This document shows positions 1 through 7,572 of a stretch of 16,062 bases of DNA, in pieces. Location: contig MSJI02000168.1 in the NCBI GenBank assembly GCA_001931905.2, forward strand, positions 1-16,062. The letters are read 5' to 3'. The notes below the pieces were generated by a model. The model saw only the letters and a program-made list of their open reading frames with translations. It was not told where the DNA came from and ran no database searches. Origin of the DNA: Cladosporium sp. IMV 00045 (Eukaryota; Ascomycota; Dothideomycetes; Cladosporiales; Cladosporiaceae). A program made the translations under genes and the position numbers. How positions within the stretch are numbered: position 1 is the first letter of the stretch; each line of letters opens with the position of its first letter.

Positions 1-2
1 GG

Positions 3-638
3 CTTAGGAAGATGATCAGCCGAGCAGTAGACAAGAAAACCAAGAAATGGATGACACAGCTCACTGAGGAGGTCTTGAGCACGAGGGCGGAGCTGACGCT
101 GGCAAGGATCGAGAAAAGGCGGGCTACCGAGGCTCTACATCAGGAGAAGAAGCGTAGGAAGAAAGGAAAGAAGCTCATGGAAGAGTTCAGAGCTCAGGAA
201 GATGCTAGTGCCATACTGTTCAGCCCTAGTAAGGTCCAGAAAGCCATTGAGCTGAAGGACCGTAGAGAGCAAGCTGTCTTAGAGGAAGACCACGAGAAAC
301 AGCTCAGGATCCAGGAGAGAGCTGCCCAGAAAGCCCTCAAAGAGCAGGAAGCTCAACGGAAGAGGACCGACAGAGCTATAGCTGCTCAAGCCAGGGAGGA
401 AGCGAAGGCCCAGAAGCAGGCTGACAGACTGAAGGCTAAGGAGGCGAGAGAGGCTCAAACCAAGCTTAAAGAACAATCCAAAGCATCCGCAAGCAGGTCA
501 AGAAGAAAGCCAAAGAAGCAGCGTAAGGCACCAGTGGCTGCTAGCAAGAATACAGAGCTTGAGACGGGAGAAGTACCTAACCAGGCAAGCTCGAGGTCAG
601 GCAGAACTATCACCAAACCAACAAGGTTCAGGCAATGA
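3..638 (+). CDS. pogo/Fot1-type DDE transposase, C-terminal part (cut by window edge)
   Basis: The frame is open from base 3, so the protein begins outside the window; the first ATG at 12 is probably internal. What remains, about 211 residues, is the tail found after the DDE catalytic domain in fungal pogo/Fot1-type transposases: a short helical piece, a basic EKKRRKKGKK patch near residue 52, then an FSPSKVQKA motif near residue 73 that recurs in this family. A long Lys/Glu/Gln/Ala-rich coiled coil follows (about residues 80-160), then a basic tail ending SGRTITKPTRFRQ. The DDE residues and DNA-binding domains are not in the window. A full-length transposase cuts and pastes its element into TA targets; whether this copy is intact cannot be judged. 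No stop or frameshift is visible in the part present. Coiled-coil composition alone could mislead, but the FSPSKVQ and KPTRFRQ motifs make another family unlikely. Confidence 0.82.
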   Translation, partial: LRKMISRAVDKKTKKWMTQLTEEVLSTRAELTLARIEKRRATEALHQEKKRRKKGKKLMEEFRAQEDASAILFSPSKVQKAIELKDRREQAVLEEDHEKQLRIQERAAQKALKEQEAQRKRTDRAIAAQAREEAKAQKQADRLKAKEAREAQTKLKEQSKASASRSRRKPKKQRKAPVAASKNTELETGEVPNQASSRSGRTITKPTRFRQ

Positions 639-756
639 AGCCTTGATAAATATGTAAATTGGAATCAATGTAAACGATCATATCAGTTTCAGGGGAAACG
701 ATGTGCGACCGAATGAATTACTTGTGATATACTGCGATGGTGACGAGGCGGTAGAG

Positions 757-781
757 CGTGCACGGACTGGTTCCGTGCACG
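757..781. repeat. perfect 10-bp hairpin downstream of transposase
   Basis: CGTGCACGGA at 757-766 is exactly reverse-complementary to TCCGTGCACG at 772-781, with a 5-base loop CTGGT. It lies 119 bp past the transposase stop codon. It could shape the 3' end of the transcript or be a subterminal structure of the element; neither is shown. Confidence 0.75.
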
Positions 782-811
782 GAGTGGGGAAGACTTCTAG
801 CGTGTAACAAG

Positions 812-894
812 TAGATCACATCTGCAGCATTTAGGGGCAGAACCCAGCTTCACAATCCGTCCCAAACCGTTACAGGTGATCTGTTTGTGATCTA
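812..894. repeat. 9-bp inverted repeat with a third AGATCAC copy (possible subterminal transposon motif)
   Basis: TAGATCACA at 812-820 and TGTGATCTA at 886-894 are perfect inverted copies 65 bp apart. A third, related copy (GGTGATCTG, in the same orientation as the right arm) sits just before the right arm, at about 875-883. Repeated short motifs near an element's end are common transposase-binding sites; that role here is inference from position after the pogo transposase gene. Confidence 0.5.
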
Positions 895-1497
895 GAGCAA
901 CCTAGCAGAGGAGGGGTTTGGAGAAGAAGACAACATGTTCGCGAGAGCGCAGCGGTGGTCGGATTATAGTGATCGGGGTGAAACTGTTGCACCCGCGGTA
1001 CCCGCATCCCTCAATCGACGCGCGGGCCGAAACCATTTGACGACGTGTGGGATTGACGTCACCATCAGCGGCATGTGAAAGCGTTCTTGAGTCAACTTTA
1101 ATCCTGCACGCTACTCTAGTAGTCTGCGGGGCATCGCGTCGCGAGCTCGCGATGTTAAAATGTCGCCTCTGGGTGAGAAGTTGCCCCGCGTAAACGCGTC
1201 GCGATTCGAATTCGGGGCCGCCTGCATGCGTGTCGTCTAGGTGAAACGCATCGCGATTGCAACACTGGCAGAAGCGCGTCGGGAGAACATTTGGCTGTGT
1301 GATAGGAGTGCAGGTAGTTGCCACATCAACCCATCACCGCGTTCCTCTCACGGCGGTGCAATTAGAACTAGAACAACAGCAAGTCAAGCAATAGACTATA
1401 TCTCGTCAACTTGTGCTTGTGTGTATTCATTTGCTTACTATGAGGCAGGCAAAAACGAAATTGCTTCCACAGAACATCGACGACAAAACCCAAGATC

Positions 1498-2542
1498 GTG
1501 GAAGAGTCTGACTCCAGAGGAGGCGGACCGCAGGCTGAGGGCCCTCGACTTGTATCTCAATCAGCCGGAGCGAGCACTGACTTGCGTACGCTGCAAACAT
1601 GCTCTCAAACCCTCCGGCGAGACTGTTTCCAAACACCTTTGGAGAAACACCAGACTCCATCAGAAGCACGCCATGGGCTCTCAGCATATCTGAAAGCCCT
1701 ACGCTTGACTGATCCTAACGAACTCCCTCTTCGGCAAGATGGTTCCGAACCACATCCGCATCTTTCTCTACTCTCGGGTGCCGGATGCCGACAGTGCGGC
1801 TACCGGTTAACAAGTGTCAAGTTAGTCGGGCGTCACTAGTCCAAAGTCCATATTCTCTGAAGAGGAAATAACCACTGGGTGCGTGATGACATTCTCGAGA
1901 ATCTGAACCTACGGAGCTGGACACAAAATGGTTCTCGCCAGTACTGGACTGTCCGCAGCGGAGCTTCTCCACCTGCGCTCAATAGCCCAGATAGCTCACC
2001 GCGCCGGCGGCGGCGCATTAATGCCTTACACGAGCAGGAAGAAGAGAGACTTGCTGCGCAGGGTGGGAAGATAGCATACAATGATACGGGAATCGACGGT
2101 CTAGCCTCCACGAGTAATTGGATGCGCCGGACCAAGTGGGCTAAGACTTACGAAGGCGTGGATCGCAGATTGCTCCTTAAGCTTCGCGAAGCCCCGGCAA
2201 GGGAAGGTCACTAGCTGCACCTGGGCCAATATGGACTGGAGAAAGCTTGTAGCAGCGAGGTTCACGAAAGACAGTTGGCAGTCGTCGGCCGAGCCGTTGA
2301 CCGTTTTTTTCGACAAGTGTGAAGACACCATACGCCATACTGATCATTCAGTGTTGTGCTGGTTACGCGGACAAATTATCGGCCGACCGTACAAGGCTCC
2401 ATTCGATATTCCTGCACGTAGGTCAACGACTGTGAAGTATCGTGGGACACGGAAGAGCATGATCTTCTTCTACGTCCGGCTCTTCCGATTGGAAAGCCGA
2501 TTACGCTACGGCTTCCTCCGTATTACTCCCTCGATATTATAG
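1498..2542 (+). pseudogene. OrsD/DUF3505-type C2H2 zinc-finger gene, decayed
   Basis: Several frames together give one recognisable fungal OrsD (DUF3505)-type sequence. The first zinc finger, CVRCKHALKP onwards, lies near 1583-1640. The frame then shifts by one base at the GG of 1641-1642, after which the next histidine falls in register. A second finger (CRQCGYRLTS, then RH) near 1793-1836 is broken by TAG at 1837. TGA at 1858 and TAG at 2212 follow in the same frame. Between them is the well-kept block SWTQNGSRQYWTVR (about 1915-1956) and a stretch rich in Arg. The T7 run at 2304-2310 carries one base too many; downstream the reading continues in another frame as CEDTIRHTDHSVLCWLRG, then SMIFFYVRLFRLE to about 2499. 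In fungi this family occurs in OrsD of the orsellinic acid cluster and in RecQ-like telomere-linked genes; no helicase or polyketide gene is seen here. The start is uncertain: the ATG at 1440 lies in a third frame. Confidence 0.75.
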
Positions 2543-2691
2543 AGTGAAGGAAACGGATCGGGCGCACGACCTCCCTCGTCTCTGCACTGCTGCGAGCTAC
2601 AGTCTGCCTGGCTGTCACTTAATAGCTCATATTCAGATTCTGAGCTCTCCTCGAGCCCAGAGTCGTTGTCCAACCCGTATACACTTTCCAT
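2506..2691 (-). CDS. small acidic open frame, hypothetical
   Basis: The frame codes for 61 residues rich in Glu, Asp and Ser (LEESSESEYELL near residues 13-24) and starts with ATG. It lies antisense to the very end of the decayed OrsD-type gene and beyond. No domain, signal peptide or membrane segment is visible. The acidic run is unusual for random sequence, but length and lack of conservation evidence leave it doubtful. It may equally be the reverse of a Ser/Leu-rich remnant of the neighbouring pseudogene. Confidence 0.15.
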   Translation of the reverse strand: MESVYGLDNDSGLEESSESEYELLSDSQADCSSQQCRDEGGRAPDPFPSLYNIEGVIRRKP

Positions 2692-2989
2692 CGTAGGCGT
2701 GTGTCACAGGCTACACCCTGACGTTGGGCTATGCCTCTGGTATTGGACATCTGTATTGCTGGCGAAGCGAAATTACATTGTTACAGAATGCGGCATGTGA
2801 TCATCGTACGATAGTGGCGTGACGAGCGACATGCAGCATATAGGCTGCATGTCACCCGTCCTGCCTTGTCTCGCCTCTTTATCTTTTCTTCAGCTTTGCA
2901 ATTTGATAGATAGCCTAGTACTTTGTGAAAAAATATCTTACTTGAGCCCGTGTCATCATCACATCGAATGAAACGTACCACTAACGTCG
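2543..2989. other. gap between OrsD-type pseudogene and DUF8032-like gene
   Basis: Apart from the doubtful acidic minus-strand frame, no gene is supported here. The right part is expected to be the 3' untranslated region of the minus-strand DUF8032-like gene and contains the strong hairpin at 2828-2853. Confidence 0.5.
2828..2853. repeat. perfect 10-bp hairpin in 3' flank of DUF8032-like gene
   Basis: GACATGCAGC (2828-2837) and GCTGCATGTC (2844-2853) are exact reverse complements around a 6-base loop ATATAG. It lies about 140 bp past the inferred stop of the minus-strand gene, so it may fold in that transcript's 3' untranslated region. No T-tract follows on either strand, so a bacterial-type terminator is not implied. 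Confidence 0.7.
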
Positions 2990-3958
2990 TTACTGTCGTC
3001 CGCTTCCAGCGCCACGGTGGTGCATTTGCCATGCTCCAGGATCCATGTCGGGAGGCCTGCTCTGTCAGGAGACAAACCCCGTGGTGGCAGCACTGGAGGG
3101 CCATTAGGGTGGCTGGCGGCACTGGGCAATGCTTACTTCTCTCGTTTGAATCCTTGCTTGTCTTCGTACTCGTCGACTTCGTAGCCGCTGGTCTGGGTTG
3201 CTGTTCCTCCAGCTGTCCACCGCACGTTGAATCAATCCACACTTTTCCCTGAGATTGGGATTAAGCTGTGCTAATGCCCAACCAATGGCATTGCACTCGC
3301 TTTCATAGTAAAGCCGGTTGCCTCTGTATTGGTCTTTCTGGTAGCACGCTCGAGGATAAACACAGTTTGCTTGCTTAAATTCAGCAGAGAGCTCATCGGT
3401 GTTGACAGATTTGACATCGCAGCGGATGGTGTATTCCATCTTTACGCGATCTCGGGAGTATTCGAATGAGATCCATTTGATACCGCTCTGGTCTTGGCGT
3501 GCTACTATTGGCGTGGTGGCAGGGATTGGCCCTGGGGCAGCGATGTTTGCCATCGTCGAGCCGGATGGTGTATGCGGCGTTCTCTGGGGAGGAGGAATGA
3601 CTGAACGTGAACGCCGGGTAGACGGCTGAGGTGAAGGTTTCGAGTCCATCATGCTCGGCTGTGACTGGACTGAATGCGGAGTCTGCTGTATCGATATTTG
3701 ATGTTGAGGCTGCTGGTGGCACACCAAGACGGGTGCAGATGTCATGGGCTGGTAGTACAAGTTTGCCTGCGGATACTGGGCATACTGCGGTGCTTGCGGT
3801 ACTTGGTAGGATTCGACATAGTACACGGATTGGGATATTGGTGGAAACGTGCACAACGGGCGGCCCTGGGCATAATGCTGCCACGAATGGATTGATGCCG
3901 GCGGGTTGGATTGTGGCCTTTGATAGGTGGAGGTGGGAGGGTATTGCTGCCGACTCAT
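2990..3958 (-). CDS. fungal protein with Pro/Gln/Tyr-rich N-terminus and DUF8032-like C-terminal domain
   Basis: From ATG at 3958 the first 155 residues are low-complexity, rich in Pro, Gln, Ser and Tyr. Residues about 158-266 form a conserved domain: KWISFEYSRDRVKMEYTIRC, a CVYPRAC motif near 199-205, then GWALAQLNP and LIQRAVDSWRNSN, closing with the basic RLRSRRVRRQAR. I know this domain from uncharacterised Pezizomycotina proteins, which I believe are named DUF8032; function is unknown, and a nuclear regulatory role would be guesswork. Without splicing the frame ends at 3104. A GTAAGC donor at 3136 suggests an intron: acceptor CTGACAG at 3062 (75 nt) adds 23 in-frame residues (start SRPPDMDPGAWQ, end GAGSGRQ) and stops at 2990. 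A 44-nt alternative uses the CTAAT branch site and a CCAG acceptor, and reads on to about 2781. The sequence before the ATG has CTAAC and CATAG, so an upstream exon is possible. No damage is visible. Confidence 0.78.
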
Positions 3959-4031
3959 GACCGCTTGGGCGATAGACCTATGTTCAGTTAGCTAGAGCTG
4001 TTAAGGAATGATTGTACATATGCATGTAGAC

Positions 4032-4052
4032 AAGGAAGGAGAAAAAAGAAAG
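4032..4052 (-). promoter_or_regulatory. polypyrimidine tract upstream of DUF8032-like gene
   Basis: On the minus strand this is a run of 21 pyrimidines, 74-94 bases upstream of the ATG at 3958. CT-rich tracts just upstream of or around transcription starts are a common feature of filamentous fungal promoters, so this probably marks the core promoter or 5' leader. No clear TATA box is nearby. Confidence 0.45.
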
Positions 4053-5796
4053 CGTCCTTCCGCAGATTTGTGATAAGGGAAAGATGGCGTGCCCGACGAA
4101 GCGTAGTATTTGATGACACTATTGGCGCTGTAAGGACTAAAATTGGCAGTGAACTAGGTCGTCTCGGTGGAGTGCTGCGAGGGCAAGCCTGTGACAGAAG
4201 GCACGTAGGAAGAATGATGCCGCGTACGCTGTGAGCCAACTAATGTGGCGATAGGGTTATATGCCAGGCAGGTGGCGTGCAGGATGAAGTGCGGCTGGAG
4301 GGGCGAATTTGGACGATGTTGTTGGGCCAGGCTGGCCTAGCGGGAATGCTGGAAGGATTGCGGTGGTCGAGGAAGACCTTGCTGGTGAGGATCAGGGTTG
4401 TTCTGAAGAAACGGTGGCTTAGTGGCTGGTCGGGCTCAGACAATGCGATTTCAGAGCAGCATGCGCGCATGGTGTTTGTTGCTGAGTGAAATAGAAACAA
4501 TGACGAAAGCGAGGCCGCAAATACCCGCCCGGCAGCAGGGATGCGAGGGGGACGAAAACGACGAGCTGAGCAGGAAGCACGGCAGTAACGCCGTTCGGCA
4601 AAACTCTATTTCCCCGCCTAACGGGCCAAGGCCGAGTCTCACGCAACCCACACGTTGCTTGTTTCGTACAGAGCCTGGGGAGAAGCACATTATGTACCTA
4701 CTCAGCCACTGGTCATGCAAGAGGTAGCTACTATGTCGTCTCCTGTTTGAAACGTTGTATGGTCCCACTGTGATGCAAATGCGTGTGTATGTAACTAACT
4801 TGTGTAAAAGCGTACACCTATAACAAACCCCACCCGATCGGTGCTCCCATGATACTTGCTCCAGCTGCAGGGCAGGGCACTGTTGTCACAAGATGGCTGT
4901 CTACGCTGTGGGTAACTGTAGACGGGGCAAAGACTAACTTTTCCGCTTTTTTGCATGCTATATAACAACTGTGTCTTCGTGTTGGCACTACCTGAATACT
5001 GCATCTGGGCGGGCGAGTGATTGTTCCAGACATCCTTCGGCGCCATAATGTGATCGTGTATATGAGCTTCCGTTCGTCTACGTGAGCACATGATAAAAAC
5101 GTGCTATCGGTAAGGTGTGATGAGAAATGACTAAGGAGCGGGCTCTACGCTAGATGGGACGTGGGCCGCTGAGCTTTAAAACTGATACTGGCCGCCAATC
5201 ACCCTTGCCTACAACCGGCCACATGCAGGTGAGACTTTTGTGACCAATATCCATTGACCGGTAAGTGACTCAACGGATACGTTTGTGCGGCGTTATAGTA
5301 CGTCTAATTGTCACAAACGTATGGCCAGACACCCTGCGAATACGTATGTGTTCAACAAATGAAAGACCGCAGGAGGCTAGTACAGAAGGTGACGCTTTAG
5401 CAAAGCTGCGGCACCTTCAAAGTTTCACACTTTGCCTTGACACTGTGACGATTGTCCACGCGGAGCAATTGTCCACGCGGAGCATGCACATCTTTCGGAG
5501 CCCTTCCGACACGAGCCTCTTGGCATGCCAAGTATGCAGTTTGTATCATTGGTAATCCTGTGTACACGGCGCAATAGCTACTACCTCTCACCCGCAACCT
5601 ATGTTCGCCACCCCCACAGCAGGTTTATATGCCTTCTAAACCTAGCGAATCCCAGGAACAAAGCTCTTCGGCGATTTAGTTCCCGAGACCGCTCGCTTTG
5701 TAGACGTGTTGGACTTCATACACGAAAGTTGGTTACAAGCCCTTTGTTAGGATCGAGCAACCGCAGCAATACCTGGCCTTCGCAATACTAAAGTCC
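4053..5796. other. long stretch without a supported gene; flanks of two divergent genes
   Basis: The segment lies between the minus-strand DUF8032-like gene and the plus-strand methyltransferase, so it should hold both promoters. Open frames here are short, overlap on both strands and show no motif or composition I recognise. Visible items are a CCAAT box at 5195-5199 and a 17-bp tandem duplication at 5451-5484. A short open stretch at 5646-5746 is preceded by an acceptor-like TCTAAACCTAG and could be an exon remnant. No tRNA or rRNA signature was found. Confidence 0.5.
5451..5484. repeat. 17-bp perfect tandem duplication
   Basis: ATTGTCCACGCGGAGCA occurs twice head to tail with no mismatch (5451-5467, 5468-5484). 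It lies about 310 bp upstream of the methyltransferase gene. It could be a recent slippage duplication; a regulatory role is not shown. Confidence 0.85.
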
Positions 5797-7044
5797 ATGC
5801 AACCCCGGCTTGCAGTATCTTTGATGGGATGTTCTACTATGGTATGCATCCCTAGTGCCATGGCGGATGGCATAAGAGTCATCATCTAATCTTAGCATTC
5901 TTCAGTTCGTTTCATCGAGACGCCGAGTCTATCCGTGGCTCGTGGCCTTGCATCTCTTACGACGGTGATCACAGTCACGACAGATGCCGGCACGCCACTC
6001 AACGAGGAACTGTCATTCATCGCAGCTATACAGTCTGCTACTAAACAGCAGTCGACCTGCGTACAACAGATGATCGTATGGCGAACGGGCATGCGTTCCG
6101 TCTCATTGTCGATTGACTTCCCGAACGCGAGCATCAGATGGCCAGCGAAGCTTCACGTTGGTCGTTTCTCCAATCAAGAGGGTTTGGTTGACGATTTTCA
6201 GTCTGTTGGCGCAACCGGAAACACTTTGCGTCTCATATCAGCCGCCAGTGATCTTTTGGACCCTACTAGAAACATCTTGAGGTGTTCGCCGAGAACAGAG
6301 AGAAGGTTCATGCCACTTAGCAGAAAGCCGTTGCTTTTGTTCGAAGATACCCGTATTTTCGGACAAAACGCTATCAAGTAAGTTGCTTACCTAGATGACG
6401 AGAACAATCTAACACTCGATTGTAGTGACGAACAACTAGCACTGTGCGTACTCCTTGATCGGGCAGTCACTTTAAATAGCATGTCACCACTGCCTTTACT
6501 TGAACGAACGTTGACTACTGCTCCCTACAGGGGTTTGACCATCCTTGACCTCGGCTGTGGTTCTGCTGCAGTCGGGGTGCTTTTGGCTCAGACAATTTCT
6601 GATTGCCAAGCTGTAGTCGCCGACGGTGAAGGACATGGCAGGCTTGCGGAGCTAAACCTACGAGCTTCCATCCCAGCAGTTCGTTCTTGCATCAATTTTG
6701 CGAATCTGTCATCGGAGACTGTTCTTTTCCAGGAAGGAATGGCTAGGCAATTCGACATAATTGTCATTACAAGACAATGTCTTCAAGACAATCGTTTCTG
6801 GTCTATCATGGATACCGCGAAATCATTAACGGCACATTACCCAAGGACACTCGTGCTTTTAGCCTGCAAAGCAGATGTCGAGACTCAGAAGAACCTTACC
6901 GAGACTCTTGAGGCGGAAGGATTCAAAGAGACCGGAAACACGACGGTGCCTATTTCACTAGATGTTTGCTGCGTCCCATCGTCAGGTGTCAGGATTGCCG
7001 AGTTCATATGGCAATCGCCTCAGGCATTGGAGCCTGCTGTGTGA
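5797..7044 (+). CDS. SAM-dependent protein methyltransferase, METTL21/Methyltransf_16-like, three exons
   Basis: Two introns join three exons in phase. Intron 1 is 5842-5895 (54 nt, GTATGC, CTAAT at 5886, TTAG); intron 2 is 6378-6425 (48 nt, GTAAGT, CTAAC at 6409, GTAG). The product is up to 381 residues. The N-terminal half (SVRFIETPSL, then LTTVITVTTDAG) matches the leader region I associate with fungal members. SAM motif I is ILDLGCGSAAVGVLLA at about 215-230, an acidic loop VVADGE at 239-244, and FDIIV at about 285-289. These enzymes usually methylate lysine of translation factors or chaperones in the cytosol; the target here is unknown. The usual acidic residue after FDxI(V/A) is not evident, as the protein reads FDIIVITRQC. 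In-frame ATGs are at 5797, 5824 and 5839. The outermost is given, but 5839 has the best context (A at -3) and abuts intron 1. No stop or frameshift is seen. Confidence 0.78.
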
Positions 7045-7286
7045 TAGCGGGCAAAGCACAGATGGCCAATCTGGAAACAGCTCGGTGTTGACGTGAATAA
7101 CCCAAGAATTTGAAACAGGTTTGGGTGTTGTCACAGGTTACACCTAGGATGAAGGCTTTGCCTTCCAGACTGCTATATTTAACGATACGTTGGTACAGCA
7201 TGCGGCGATCATGCGACGATGGCGTGACAGGAAGGAGCAGCACATCTACTGCAGGCGCCCGCATTCCTGCGCCAAGTGGAAAGTAC

Positions 7287-7572
7287 TGCCCCACCAGGTT
7301 TCGCGAATGGACCGATTTCGATGCTCAGCAAACCGAAATATACAGAATATGCCGCAGCTACCTGCAGCCCGCGGAAGTGGACGCTCCCCGTCTGCTCTCC
7401 CCTCTGCTTGCTCTGCAAGACCTTGGACGAAGGCTGTGTTCGCGACCCCTCAGTAGCGAAAAGGATCTGGAAGGGGTGGAGCGCTACGGGAAGGACGATC
7501 ACGTCAAAGACATAGTTTCGGCACTTTGCAAGAACTCTGAAGCTGGCGAAGAGCTGCAACTTGGTAATAGTA
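7287..7572 (+). pseudogene. fragment of unrecognised host-like protein, truncated by LINE
   Basis: About 95 codons read like real protein in one frame: RFREWTDFDAQQTEIYRICR, then SYLQPAEVDAPRLL, LLALQDLGRRLCS, and a charged stretch SSEKDLEGVERYG leading to KDIVSALCKN. Conserved-looking spacing of aromatic, Asp/Glu and Leu residues suggests a helical domain; I do not recognise the family. No start codon, splice signal or left part can be placed, and it begins about 240 bp past the methyltransferase stop. At about 7567-7572 the reading stops making sense and a different frame takes over as LINE reverse transcriptase. The fragment therefore looks like the interrupted end of a gene or gene copy. 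No matching continuation was found after the LINE. Confidence 0.45.

Larger units (their letters stand above)
639..1497. other. gap after the transposase: no supported gene
   Basis: The left part (639-900) is probably the 3' untranslated and terminal part of the pogo element, since it follows the transposase stop and holds a hairpin and repeated AGATCAC motifs listed separately. The right part (900-1330) is CpG-rich with TCGCGA-type words, including a perfect 14-bp palindrome at 1139-1152. A 140-codon open frame on the minus strand (902-1324) has no motif I recognise. The opposite terminal inverted repeat of the pogo element lies outside the window, so the element's end cannot be fixed. Confidence 0.6.

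Noticed and set aside
902..1324. 140-codon minus-strand open frame in CpG-rich DNA
   Set aside because: Open length is easily explained by high GC and few stops; no recognisable motif. Kept only as part of a low-interest observation.
2781..3242. 153-codon minus-strand open frame
   Set aside because: It overlaps the conserved part of the DUF8032-like gene in another frame. It could only be real as a spliced C-terminal extension, which I consider less likely than the compact tail.
1498..3958. possible biosynthetic cluster because of OrsD likeness
   Set aside because: OrsD-type proteins occur widely without clusters in fungi, this copy is broken, and no polyketide synthase or tailoring gene is present.
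4240..5091. several overlapping 70-105 codon frames on both strands
   Set aside because: All overlap each other, start at arbitrary places and show no family resemblance.
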